Shown piece after piece: positions 1-9,004 of a stretch of 64,000 nucleotides of DNA; within the stretch, counting starts at the first letter, position 1; the number at the start of each line of letters is the position of its first letter. Location: assembly GCA_002029295.1 (NCBI GenBank), contig MZGW01000003.1, positions 270,558 to 334,557 on the forward strand, read 5' to 3'. Source of the stretch: Alkalithermobacter paradoxus (GTDB lineage: Bacteria > Bacillota > Clostridia > Peptostreptococcales > Peptostreptococcaceae). The position numbers were made by a program, and so were the translations under genes. Below the pieces are notes generated by a model. It had not been told where the DNA came from and did not search any database. It saw nothing but the letters and a program-made list of their open reading frames with translations.

Positions 1-1471
<1,471 letters not shown>

Positions 1472-1495
1472 GAATATATCCCCCCCTAAATTTTA

Positions 1496-1537
1496 CACAA
1501 AAAAGAGAGAGCCACTCTATCACAAAATGGCTCTCTC
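1496..1537 (-). terminator. leader terminator upstream of glpF (GlpP-type attenuator candidate)
   Basis: Read on the minus strand, GAGAGAGCCA and TGGCTCTCTC pair perfectly over 10 bp around a 13-nt loop and are followed by six T. It lies downstream of the promoter at 1575-1603 and just ahead of the glpF ribosome site. It would therefore stop glpFK transcripts unless antiterminated. It may also end acr3 transcription. Confidence 0.8.
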
Positions 1538-1574
1538 TTCTCTTGCCGATTTACTATATACTATTCATGATTAT

Positions 1575-1603
1575 ATTTTAATATGACTATAAATTAATGT
1601 CAA
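1575..1603 (-). promoter_or_regulatory. SigA promoter of glpFK
   Basis: TTGACA and TAAAAT are separated by 17 bp on the minus strand. The predicted start near 1568 lies upstream of the leader hairpin, so glpFK can be transcribed independently of acr3. Confidence 0.75.
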
Positions 1604-1630
1604 TTATTTTTAAAATTTTCTGTATATTTA

Positions 1631-2689
1631 TTACTTTGCTACTTCAAACATACCTTTTGTATTGTTTGCTATTTTAACAAGTGCAAGCATGAGAGGAACT
1701 TCTACTAATACACCAACAACTGTAGCAAGTGCTGCTCCAGATTGAAGCCCAAACAAAGATATAGCAACTGCAACTGCAAGTTCAAAGAAGTTACTTGCTC
1801 CTATCATTGCTCCAGGAGCCGCTATATTATGAGGTAATTTCCAAACTTTAGCCCATAAGTAAGCTACAAAGAAAATTAATAATGTTTGAATAATTAGTGG
1901 TACAGCTATTAAAGCTATATGAATTGGATTGTTTAATATTACTTCTCCTTGGAAAGAGAAAATTATAATAAGCGTAAGTAAAAGCCCTATTATAGTAACA
2001 TTATTGAATTTCTTTAGGAACACATTTTCAAAATAATCTAATCCTTTTTTCTCTATTATATACTTTCTTGAAAAATATCCTCCAGCAAGTGGAACAACTA
2101 TAAATAATACAACAGATAAAAATAGCGTATCATATGGAACTGCTACATTAGTTACTCCAAGTAAAATAGCAACTATTGGTGTGAATGCAACAAGTAGTAT
2201 AAGGTCATTTACAGCAACTTGAACTAAAGTATAAGCAGGATCTCCATCAGTTAAGTGACTCCAAACAAATACCATTGCTGTACAAGGAGCTGCACCTAAT
2301 AAAACTGCTCCTGCTAGATAATCAGATGCTAAGTCAGCTGGTATAAAGGCTTTAAATACTACCTTTAAGAAAAATGCTGCTATCAAATACATAGTAAAAG
2401 GTTTTATAAGCCAGTTAGTAACACATGTTACAGTAAGACCTTTTGGCCTTTTCGTAGCTTCAACTATACTTGTAAAGTCAATCTTTAACATCATAGGATA
2501 AATCATAAGCCATATTAATATTGCAACTGGTATAGATACTTTTGCATACTCAAATTTGCTAAGAGTTTCTGGGAGTGCTGGGAAAAGCTGACCTATAGCT
2601 ACCCCTATTACTATACAAAGAGTAACCCAAACTGTCAGGTATCTTCCAAAGAAGTCTAATCCACCACTTTTTTTAGTTTCGTTTGACAT
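1631..2689 (-). CDS. acr3: arsenite efflux permease, ACR3 family
   Basis: Integral membrane exporter of arsenite (and possibly antimonite), belonging to the bile acid/arsenite transporter superfamily. The 352-residue protein has about ten hydrophobic segments. It carries the ACR3 signature AAPCTAMVFVWS, with the conserved cysteine near residue 136 in transmembrane segment 4. The ATG has an AAAGGAG site. It follows arsR by 19 bp, forming an arsR-acr3 operon. No arsC is nearby, so the unit handles trivalent arsenic directly. The pair separates glpFK from its regulator glpP. Confidence 0.93.
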   Translation of the reverse strand: MSNETKKSGGLDFFGRYLTVWVTLCIVIGVAIGQLFPALPETLSKFEYAKVSIPVAILIWLMIYPMMLKIDFTSIVEATKRPKGLTVTCVTNWLIKPFTMYLIAAFFLKVVFKAFIPADLASDYLAGAVLLGAAPCTAMVFVWSHLTDGDPAYTLVQVAVNDLILLVAFTPIVAILLGVTNVAVPYDTLFLSVVLFIVVPLAGGYFSRKYIIEKKGLDYFENVFLKKFNNVTIIGLLLTLIIIFSFQGEVILNNPIHIALIAVPLIIQTLLIFFVAYLWAKVWKLPHNIAAPGAMIGASNFFELAVAVAISLFGLQSGAALATVVGVLVEVPLMLALVKIANNTKGMFEVAK

Positions 2690-2708
2690 TTTATCACTCC
2701 TTTAATTT

Positions 2709-3023
2709 TTATTCTTCTATGCATTTATTTTTAACTTTATTGCAAATACATCCATCTTTATATGATGTTATATTTTTTATAAATTCACATATAAGCTTAA
2801 TATTATCAGTATTTATAGAGTAAAATACCCATTTTCCTTTCTTTTGTGAATTTACAAGTCCTGATTGTTGAAGTATCTTCATATGATGTGAGATAGTTGG
2901 CTGTGTCAACTCTAATCCTTCCATAATGTCACAAGCACACATTTCTCCACACGAAAGCATTTCTAATATCATTAGTCTATTTTTATCTGATAGTGCTTTA
3001 AATATCTCTACTTTTTCTTCCAT
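2709..3023 (-). CDS. arsR: ArsR/SmtB-family metal-responsive repressor
   Basis: Winged-helix repressor expected to release arsR-acr3 when arsenite binds cysteines. From the chosen ATG the protein has 104 residues. The start at 3023 is preferred over an upstream in-frame one because AAGGAGAC precedes it by a normal spacing and the family begins near this point. The metal-site region reads CGEMCACDI (Cys 25, 29, 31), matching the ELCVCD-type site, followed by the recognition helix TQPTISHHMKIL. The tail adds CICNKVKNKC, a further cysteine cluster. An operator-like dyad lies at its transcription start. Confidence 0.92.
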   Translation of the reverse strand: MEEKVEIFKALSDKNRLMILEMLSCGEMCACDIMEGLELTQPTISHHMKILQQSGLVNSQKKGKWVFYSINTDNIKLICEFIKNITSYKDGCICNKVKNKCIEE

Positions 3024-3047
3024 CTTCAGTCTCCTTACATTATATGA

Positions 3048-3071
3048 ATAGATATATTTAAATGTGTCTAT
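3048..3071. promoter_or_regulatory. ArsR operator candidate (12-2-12-like dyad)
   Basis: Two 12-bp halves, ATAGATATATTT and AAATGTGTCTAT, are inverted repeats matching at 10 of 12 positions. The dyad sits across the predicted arsR transcription start (about 3069), where a bound repressor would block initiation. Confidence 0.6.
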
Positions 3072-3075
3072 ATAC

Positions 3076-3104
3076 ATAATAATTTTATTCATGAAATTTG
3101 TCAA
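3076..3104 (-). promoter_or_regulatory. SigA promoter of arsR-acr3
   Basis: On the minus strand TTGACA and TATTAT are 17 bp apart. The predicted start falls inside the adjacent dyad. Confidence 0.72.
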
Positions 3105-3129
3105 TTCATTTATTGTTAAGTTTTTGAGT

Positions 3130-3157
3130 AAGAAGACCTGAAAAATCAGATCTTCTT
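3130..3157 (-). terminator. hairpin after glpP
   Basis: A 12-bp stem with one mismatch lies just after the glpP stop. On the minus strand the T-tail is poor; on the plus strand it is followed by TTTTT. It probably ends glpP, possibly in a bidirectional way. Confidence 0.5.
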
Positions 3158-3162
3158 TTTAA

Positions 3163-3717
3163 TTATTCTTCCCAAAGCTTTGAGTTAGTAGTAGACACGG
3201 ATACAGCTCCACTTTTTAGAGCATCCATTATGTCTTCCTTTGTTTTTATAAGCCCTCCCGCTATAAGAGGTATGCTTGTTTCATCTTTCAACCTTTTTAT
3301 GACTTTTGGCATAATTCCAGGCATTATTTCTATCGCAGATGGTCTTACTTTCTTTATACTATCCATAGCACTTTCTAAAGACATTGAATCTAGTATAAAA
3401 AATCTTTGCACTACATTTATATTTTTCTCTATAGCCCTTTTTACTATATTTACTTTTGTACTTATTATTCCATCTACTTTTATATTTTCATGTATGTAAT
3501 CTACTATTATAGGATTTGAGGCTATTCCACTTATCATATCAAGATGTATAAAAACTTTCTTATCGTTCTTTTTTATGATTTCTACTTTATCTCTTAAAGT
3601 AAGTATATCCCCATAAAGTAAAAATACTATCTCACAGTCTGATTTAATTGCACTATTGAATGTTTCATCACTTTTTACTGCAGCTATTACTGGATTATAT
3701 TCTAATATTTCCCTCAT
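3163..3717 (-). CDS. glpP: glycerol-3-phosphate-responsive antiterminator
   Basis: RNA-binding regulator that, with glycerol-3-phosphate bound, prevents termination in glp leaders. The 184-residue protein fits the GlpP family along its whole length. It has a TIM-barrel-like fold with SAIEIMPGIMPKVIKRL, then IPLIAGGLIKTKEDI and the ending AVSVSTTNSKLWE. It has its own promoter (TTGTGA, 17 bp, TATAAT at 3752-3780). Its likely target is the leader hairpin before glpF, about 1.6 kb away on the same strand. Confidence 0.92.
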   Translation of the reverse strand: MREILEYNPVIAAVKSDETFNSAIKSDCEIVFLLYGDILTLRDKVEIIKKNDKKVFIHLDMISGIASNPIIVDYIHENIKVDGIISTKVNIVKRAIEKNINVVQRFFILDSMSLESAMDSIKKVRPSAIEIMPGIMPKVIKRLKDETSIPLIAGGLIKTKEDIMDALKSGAVSVSTTNSKLWEE

Positions 3718-3751
3718 AATTATGCCCCCTATATCATTAAGTAATACTGTT

Positions 3752-3780
3752 ATTATACATATCTATCATAAATTTCACAA
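3752..3780 (-). promoter_or_regulatory. promoter of glpP
   Basis: TTGTGA and TATAAT stand 17 bp apart on the minus strand, 35 bp before the glpP start. Confidence 0.6.
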
Positions 3781-3820
3781 TATTCACTATTATTAATGCA
3801 ATTATTTATTTCAAAATCCC

Positions 3821-3849
3821 TTTTCAAATTGTATTTATATGGATATAAT
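3821..3849 (+). promoter_or_regulatory. possible ferredoxin promoter
   Basis: A perfect TATAAT at 3844-3849 has a weak -35 (TTTTCA) 17 bp upstream, leaving a leader of about 60 nt. Confidence 0.45.
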
Positions 3850-3918
3850 AGTAGTATCAGTTGTGTCTTTATGATACGTACTGAAAATATATTTATAAAT
3901 ACCAAGGAGGTAATTCAT

Positions 3919-4089
3919 ATGGCTTACATAATCAACGATGCTTGCATAAGCTGTGGAGCTTGCGAACCAGAATGTCCAGTTAGCTGCATAAGTGCTGGAG
4001 ATGATATCTATGTTATAGATGCAGATGTTTGCATCGACTGTGGAGCTTGTGCTGGAGTATGTCCAGTTGACGCACCTCAACCAGAATAA
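3919..4089 (+). CDS. 2[4Fe-4S] ferredoxin
   Basis: Small cytoplasmic electron carrier for low-potential reactions in anaerobes. The 56-residue protein has two cluster motifs, CISCGACEPECP and CIDCGACAGVCP, each supplying three cysteines to one cluster and the fourth to the other. This is the classical clostridial ferredoxin. The ATG at 3919 follows AAGGAGG, whereas a longer upstream reading lacks a ribosome site. It is monocistronic, and a strong hairpin follows directly. Its convergent neighbour is the NADH/NAD sensor Rex. Confidence 0.96.
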   Translation: MAYIINDACISCGACEPECPVSCISAGDDIYVIDADVCIDCGACAGVCPVDAPQPE

Positions 4090-4096
4090 TAAAGTA

Positions 4097-4127
4097 AAGA
4101 AGCTACCAAATTATTTGGTAGCTTCTT
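4097..4127. terminator. bidirectional terminator between ferredoxin and rex
   Basis: A perfect 14-bp stem (AAGAAGCTACCAAA and its complement) surrounds a 3-nt loop. It ends the ferredoxin message. It also overlaps the 3' end of rex, whose stop codon is the loop itself (4111-4113). Confidence 0.85.
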
Positions 4128-4749
4128 CATTTTCATTAAGTAAATATGATAATGTAAATAAGCTTTCTTTTAAGTGGACATTTTCTACAACTACATCATC
4201 TGGCAAATGTAAATCTATAGGTGCAAAATTCCATATACCTTTTATTCCTGCTCTTACTAATATGTCTGCAACTTGTTGTGCTTTTTCTTTAGGAATACAT
4301 ATAGCCGCTATTTTTATATCGTTTTCCTTCACGTATTCTTCCATTAGTTCAACATCTAGCACTTCAAGATCTCTAATTTTAAGACCTATAATTCTTGGGT
4401 TTGCATCAAATATTGCTTTTATCTTAAATCCTGATTTTTGGAACCCTGAGTAGTTAGCAATAGCTTGACCTAAATTACCAGCCCCTACTAATATAGTGTT
4501 GTATTCTTTGTTTAGCCCTAATATCTTTCCTATCTCATCATATAATTCAGATACATTGTATCCATATCCTTGTTGTCCAAATCCCCCGAAGTTATTTAAA
4601 TCTTGTCTTATTTGAGATGCAGTAAATCCTATTATCTGACTTAACTCTTTAGAAGAAATACGATTCACATCTTTATCCATAAGCTCTTTTAGATACCTAT
4701 AGTATTTAGGTAATCTTCTTATTACTGCCATAGAAATTTTCTTTGACAT
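4111..4749 (-). CDS. rex: redox-sensing transcriptional repressor Rex
   Basis: Represses fermentation and respiration genes when NADH/NAD+ is low and leaves DNA when NADH binds. The 212-residue protein has an N-terminal winged helix (RRLPKYYRYL, then SASQIRQDL-like SQIRQDLNNFGGFGQQGYGY). It then has a Rossmann domain with the dinucleotide-binding loop VGAGNLGQA and a C-terminal swapped helix. The ATG is 60 bp downstream of a strong SigA promoter overlapped by a Rex-box-like dyad, so autoregulation is likely. The divergent neighbour is an ABC-F gene. Confidence 0.96.
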   Translation of the reverse strand: MSKKISMAVIRRLPKYYRYLKELMDKDVNRISSKELSQIIGFTASQIRQDLNNFGGFGQQGYGYNVSELYDEIGKILGLNKEYNTILVGAGNLGQAIANYSGFQKSGFKIKAIFDANPRIIGLKIRDLEVLDVELMEEYVKENDIKIAAICIPKEKAQQVADILVRAGIKGIWNFAPIDLHLPDDVVVENVHLKESLFTLSYLLNENEEATK

Positions 4750-4800
4750 CCTCTTTCACCCACTCTATATAGTTTTGTAAAATTCCATAAATTTTGTTTT

Positions 4801-4820
4801 TTTGTCATAATTATAACAAA
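4801..4820. promoter_or_regulatory. Rex operator candidate in the rex promoter
   Basis: A 20-bp dyad with halves TTTGTCATAA and TTATAACAAA matches at 9 of 10 positions. Its core agrees with the Rex consensus TTGTTAA-N4-TTAACAA at 11 of 14 fixed positions. It covers the -10 of rex. Confidence 0.65.
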
Positions 4821-4838
4821 TGTCACGTTCAATGTCAA
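4810..4838 (-). promoter_or_regulatory. SigA promoter of rex
   Basis: On the minus strand a perfect TTGACA and a perfect TATAAT are 17 bp apart; the -10 lies in the Rex dyad. Confidence 0.82.
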
Positions 4839-4890
4839 ACCTATTCTGATATATTTTATCATATAGTTCGCTATTTTGAAAGTTCTCAGC

Positions 4891-4919
4891 TTGATTATAT
4901 ATATGTTAAGATTTATAAT
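4891..4919 (+). promoter_or_regulatory. promoter of the ABC-F gene
   Basis: TTGATT and TATAAT are 17 bp apart, and the predicted leader is only about 18 nt. Confidence 0.6.
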
Positions 4920-4943
4920 TTTATTTATGAGGAGGCTAAATTT

Positions 4944-6851
4944 ATGATAATTTTATCTTGTAATAATATAACCAAGAGTTTTGGTATAGATACTATACTT
5001 GAAAATATAAGCTTTACTATAAATGAAGGAGATAAAGTAGGACTTGTAGGAGTTAATGGTACAGGAAAAACTACTCTGTTTAAAATAATAACAGGAGAGT
5101 ACGGGTATGACTTTGGTGATATATATATATCAAAAAACACTAGCATAGGATATCTTCACCAAAATCCTAACTTCAAATCTAACAATAATATACTAGATGA
5201 AGTATTGACAGTATTCGAAGATCTTATGTTGATGGAAAAGGAACTTAGGAATTTAGAAATTCTTATATCAGATGAGAGTCAAAATAAAAACTCTAATAAA
5301 CTCGAGTCTATTATGAATGAGTATTCTGCTAAGCTAGAAGAATTTAATAGCAAAAATGGATACGGATATAAATCTGAAGCTAAAGGTACTCTGAAGGGCC
5401 TTGGATTTAGCGATGAAGATTTTGAAAAAGATGTAAATATATTGTCTGGAGGAGAAAAAACGAGAGTATTACTTGCAAAATTACTTCTTAAAAAACCTGA
5501 TTTATTGCTACTTGACGAACCTACAAATCACCTTGATACAGGTGCAATAGAATGGCTTGAAAATTTTCTTAAACAATACAAAGGAACTGTTATTACAGTT
5601 TCTCATGATAGATACTTCCTTGATCAGGTGGTCAATAGAATATTCGAACTTCACAACAGACGCCTTAAAGATTATAGTGGTAATTACTCAACATATATAA
5701 AGAAATCTGCCATAGAGAAGGAATTAGAACTTAAAAAATACGAACAGCAACAAGCGAGTATAAAAAAACAAGAAGATGTTATAGATAAATTAAAATCGTT
5801 CGGCAGAGAAAAGCATGTAAAAAGAGCTAGAAGTAGAGAAAAAGCACTTCAAAAGATAGATGTTTTGGATAAACCTGAAATGTATAGAAAAAAAGCTAAA
5901 ATAAGGTTTGAGCCAGAGATAAGCAGTGGTTATGAGGTGTTGAATGTAGAAAATCTATCTATGGCTTATGGAGATAGAACTTTATTTAAGAATGTTTCAT
6001 TTAATATATACAAGGGAGAAAAAGTAGCTTTAATAGGTCCAAACGGGATGGGTAAATCAACTATATTTAAAATACTTATGAAGGAGATTGCTCAAACTGA
6101 AGGTAAATTTAAGCTCGGTACAAATGTAAATATAGGTTACTATCATCAAGAACAAAAAACTTTAAATTTAGAAAATACTATAATAAATGAAATTTGGGAT
6201 TCTAATCCTAATCTAGATCAAACTAAAATAAGAACTGTTCTAGGATCATTCTTATTTGAAGATGAGGAGGTTTTTAAGGAGATATCTAAACTAAGTGGTG
6301 GAGAAAGAGGTAGAGTAGCTCTTGCAAAGCTTATGCTATCAAAATCTAATTTTCTTTTACTAGATGAGCCTACTAATCATCTTGATATAGATTCTAAAGA
6401 AGTCCTAGAGGAAGCTTTATCTAATTACGAAGGAACTTTATTTATGATATCTCACGATAGATATTTCCTAAACACTGTAGTAAATAAGATACTTGTTCTT
6501 ACCGAAGATGGAATAAAAGAATATCTAGGTAACTACGACTATTATATAGAAAAAAGAAATGAATTAAATGAAGTTCATGAGGAAGTAGAAGAAAAAACTA
6601 AGACACAAATTAAAGAGGAAAGAAAAAAGGAAAGAGAAAAAAAAGATCTAGAGAAAAAGCAAAGGATTGAAAGAGAAAAAGTTGAAAAGGAAATAGAAAA
6701 GATAGAACTTGAGTTAGAACAAATAGATATATTAATGTGTCAAGAGGAAGTGTATTCAAATGAAGAAAAATGCAGAGAAGTAAATAAGAAAAAACAAGAG
6801 TTAAGTTCTAACTTAGAAAATCTGTATGAGAAATGGGAAAGTTTGATGTAG
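4944..6851 (+). CDS. ABC-F family ATPase (YdiF/Uup-like)
   Basis: Soluble tandem ABC ATPase without membrane domain; the family acts on ribosomes during translation. The 635-residue protein has ABC1 with Walker A GVNGTGKTT, signature LSGGEKTR and LLLLDEPTNHLD. An interdomain linker rich in charged residues follows, then ABC2 with GPNGMGKST, LSGGERGR and FLLLDEPTNHLD. About 90 residues of charged coiled coil close it, as in YdiF and Uup. The ATG at 4944 is chosen over one 50 codons upstream because GAGGAGG precedes it. Position beside rex and the tsa cluster matches ydiF of Bacillus. Whether it also gives antibiotic protection cannot be told. Confidence 0.9.
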   Translation: MIILSCNNITKSFGIDTILENISFTINEGDKVGLVGVNGTGKTTLFKIITGEYGYDFGDIYISKNTSIGYLHQNPNFKSNNNILDEVLTVFEDLMLMEKELRNLEILISDESQNKNSNKLESIMNEYSAKLEEFNSKNGYGYKSEAKGTLKGLGFSDEDFEKDVNILSGGEKTRVLLAKLLLKKPDLLLLDEPTNHLDTGAIEWLENFLKQYKGTVITVSHDRYFLDQVVNRIFELHNRRLKDYSGNYSTYIKKSAIEKELELKKYEQQQASIKKQEDVIDKLKSFGREKHVKRARSREKALQKIDVLDKPEMYRKKAKIRFEPEISSGYEVLNVENLSMAYGDRTLFKNVSFNIYKGEKVALIGPNGMGKSTIFKILMKEIAQTEGKFKLGTNVNIGYYHQEQKTLNLENTIINEIWDSNPNLDQTKIRTVLGSFLFEDEEVFKEISKLSGGERGRVALAKLMLSKSNFLLLDEPTNHLDIDSKEVLEEALSNYEGTLFMISHDRYFLNTVVNKILVLTEDGIKEYLGNYDYYIEKRNELNEVHEEVEEKTKTQIKEERKKEREKKDLEKKQRIEREKVEKEIEKIELELEQIDILMCQEEVYSNEEKCREVNKKKQELSSNLENLYEKWESLM

Positions 6852-6890
6852 AAAAATCTGCACTTTTGTAAACTTATTTATGTTTTTTAG

Positions 6891-6919
6891 TTGACATATA
6901 ACTTCAATCTATGTAAACT
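6891..6919 (+). promoter_or_regulatory. promoter of bioY
   Basis: TTGACA and TAAACT are separated by 17 bp; the predicted start near 6926 lies inside the BirA-like operator. Confidence 0.65.
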
Positions 6920-6923
6920 ATAT

Positions 6924-6955
6924 TTGTCAACATAATGCATATTGTAAGTTAACAA
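6924..6955. promoter_or_regulatory. BirA (biotin repressor) operator candidate
   Basis: Half-sites TTGTCAAC and GTTAACAA are inverted around 16 bp, agreeing with the Firmicute BirA box at all but one base. The site covers the bioY transcription start and ends just before the ribosome site. Confidence 0.8.
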
Positions 6956-6967
6956 AAGGAGGATATT

Positions 6968-7492
6968 ATGAAAACTAAAGATTTGATACTAGTGTCTTTA
7001 TTCGCAGCTATAACAGCTATATTTTCTCAAATTTCAATACCTATTCAACCAGTACCTATAACATTTCAAGTTCTTGCGGTTGCACTGGCTGGTGCATTTT
7101 TAGGCAGAAAGCATGGATTTTTATCTCAAGTTGTATATCTTTTATTAGGTGCAATAGGAGCTCCTGTATTTGCAGGATTTAAGGGAGGATTTAATTTCTT
7201 AATAGGTCCTACTGGAGGATATTTATTCGCTTTTCCAATAGCAGCTTATTTAATAGGTATGCTCTCTGAAAGAAAAGGTATTATAAATATGTTCATAGGT
7301 ATGCTGTTAGGGATTATTTCTATATATACATTAGGAATGCTTCAATTAAAAGTTGTTCTTAATTTAAGTATTCAGGAGGCATTTGCTGCAGGTGTTGCTC
7401 CATTTTTAGTTCTTGATATAATAAAAATGGCGTTTGCTTCATTTATTGCAAATGAAGTGCTAAAAAGAACTAACATGCTTCAAAGAGCATAA
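6968..7492 (+). CDS. bioY: biotin transporter substrate-binding component BioY
   Basis: Membrane S-component of the ECF biotin transporter. The 174-residue protein has about six hydrophobic segments. It carries the family features IPIQPVPITFQVLAVALAGAFLG near residues 23-45 and GPTGGYLFAFPIAAYLIG near 79-96. The ATG follows AAGGAGG. It is monocistronic, with a BirA operator in front and a perfect hairpin behind. No biotin biosynthesis or ECF energy-coupling genes are nearby, so the energizing module must lie elsewhere. Confidence 0.95.
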   Translation: MKTKDLILVSLFAAITAIFSQISIPIQPVPITFQVLAVALAGAFLGRKHGFLSQVVYLLLGAIGAPVFAGFKGGFNFLIGPTGGYLFAFPIAAYLIGMLSERKGIINMFIGMLLGIISIYTLGMLQLKVVLNLSIQEAFAAGVAPFLVLDIIKMAFASFIANEVLKRTNMLQRA

Positions 7493-7496
7493 ATTT

Positions 7497-7522
7497 AAGC
7501 CCTTGATTATAATCAAGGGCTT
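7497..7522. terminator. bidirectional terminator between bioY and tsaD
   Basis: A 26-bp perfect palindrome (13-bp halves starting AAGCCCTTGATTA) is followed by T-rich sequence on both strands. Confidence 0.85.
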
Positions 7523-7528
7523 TATATT

Positions 7529-8548
7529 CTATTTTTGTCCTAGTTTTAAATTAGGAACAGCATTTAAATATAAATCTGAAACCTTTCCATTTAAATAGTC
7601 GTAGTATGCTGCACATCCTATCATTGCTGCATTGTCTGTACATAAGGATAAAGGTGGATATTTTATATCTATATTGTATTCCTTTCCTTTCTCGCTTAGC
7701 TTTTCTCTAAGACCAGAGTTTGCTGCAACTCCTCCTGCTAATACTACTTTGTCATATCCCTTAACTCTTGCTGCTTTTATAGACTTATCTACTAATACAT
7801 CAAGAACTGCTTCTTGAAAAGACGCAGCCACATCTTCTACAACTATCTCTTCGTTTTTCATTTTCTTAGAGTTTAGATAATTAAGTACTGCCGATTTTAG
7901 ACCACTAAAGCTAAAATCGAAGCTATCTTCTTCTAGATATATTCTTGGAAAATCTATAGCTTTCTTGTTACCTATCTTAGATAACTTATCTATCTTAGGC
8001 CCTCCAGGATATCCTAAATTAAGAGCTCTTGCTATCTTATCGAATGCTTCTCCTGCAGCATCATCTCTAGTTTTTCCTAGTATTTCATACTCTCCATATC
8101 CTTTTACTTCAACTAAATGAGTATGTCCACCAGAAACTATAAGACATACAAATGGTGGTTCAAGGTCCTTATGCTCTATAAAATTTGCTGCTATATGGCC
8201 TTCTATATGGTTTACCCCAACTAATGGGATATCTAAAGCAAATGACAATGCTTTAGCACTTGAAAGTCCAACCAAAAGTGCTCCAACAAGTCCAGGTCCA
8301 TATGTAACTCCTATTACGTCTATATCCTTAAAGCTTAATTTAGCTTCATCTAATGCACTTTGTATAACTAACTCTATATTTTCTATGTGCTTTCTCGAGG
8401 CAACCTCTGGGACTACTCCGCCAAATTTTTTGTGAAGATCTATTTGAGTTGAAACCACATTAGATAAAATTTCTCTACCATTTTTTAATATAGCAGCGCA
8501 AGTTTCATCACAACTGCTTTCTATAGCCAAAGTAATTATGTCTTTCAT
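7529..8548 (-). CDS. tsaD: tRNA N6-adenosine threonylcarbamoyltransferase TsaD
   Basis: Transfers threonylcarbamoyl to A37 of ANN-decoding tRNAs together with TsaB and TsaE, giving t6A. It is an ASKHA-fold protein of 339 residues starting [20 protein letters not shown]. The metal-binding HIEGH lies near residue 109, followed by [11 protein letters not shown] and [13 protein letters not shown]. The ATG at 8548 is preferred over GTG at 8554 because only it has correct spacing from AAAGGAG. It is the last gene of tsaE-tsaB-rimI-tsaD. Confidence 0.96.
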   Translation of the reverse strand: MKDIITLAIESSCDETCAAILKNGREILSNVVSTQIDLHKKFGGVVPEVASRKHIENIELVIQSALDEAKLSFKDIDVIGVTYGPGLVGALLVGLSSAKALSFALDIPLVGVNHIEGHIAANFIEHKDLEPPFVCLIVSGGHTHLVEVKGYGEYEILGKTRDDAAGEAFDKIARALNLGYPGGPKIDKLSKIGNKKAIDFPRIYLEEDSFDFSFSGLKSAVLNYLNSKKMKNEEIVVEDVAASFQEAVLDVLVDKSIKAARVKGYDKVVLAGGVAANSGLREKLSEKGKEYNIDIKYPPLSLCTDNAAMIGCAAYYDYLNGKVSDLYLNAVPNLKLGQK

Positions 8549-8560
8549 ATCCACACTCCT

Positions 8561-9004
8561 TTATAACTCTTTCCACATAATAAGAGCATCTTCTTTATTA
8601 TCGCTATAATACTCAGGTCTTACCCCTACCATCTTGAATCCGTACTTTGTGTATAAATTCTGTGCAATCACATTTGACCTTCTAACCTCAAGTGTCATAG
8701 ATAAAATATTATTTTTTCTGCACTCACTTATCAATCCTTCTACAACTACATTTCCAAGTCCTTTACCAGTATAGTCTGGATGAACTGCAATATTTGTTAT
8801 ATGACCTTCATCTACTATAAGCCATATACCTCCAAATGCTACTACCTTTGAGTTATATTCTATTACAACATATCTTGCAAGTTTGTTTGAAAGCTCCTTT
8901 TTAAATGCATCTTTATTCCAAGGTATAGGAAATACTAAGTTTTCTATCTCAACTAAATCATCTATATCACTTTCTCTTAGATTTCTTACTACTATGTTAT
9001 TCAT
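8561..9004 (-). CDS. rimI: ribosomal protein S18-alanine N-acetyltransferase RimI
   Basis: GNAT-fold acetyltransferase expected to acetylate the N-terminus of ribosomal protein S18. The 147-residue protein has IAVHPDYTGKGLGNVV, the acetyl-CoA loop, near residues 71-86. It ends with LEVRRSNVIAQNLYTKYGFK, the usual RimI C-terminal motif. Its start overlaps the tsaB stop by 8 bp, suggesting translational coupling within the t6A operon. Target specificity is inferred from the family and the context. Confidence 0.92.
   Translation of the reverse strand: MNNIVVRNLRESDIDDLVEIENLVFPIPWNKDAFKKELSNKLARYVVIEYNSKVVAFGGIWLIVDEGHITNIAVHPDYTGKGLGNVVVEGLISECRKNNILSMTLEVRRSNVIAQNLYTKYGFKMVGVRPEYYSDNKEDALIMWKEL

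Noticed and set aside
3024..3104. 27-codon N-terminal extension of ArsR
   Set aside because: No ribosome site, covers the operator and promoter, and family members begin at the chosen ATG.
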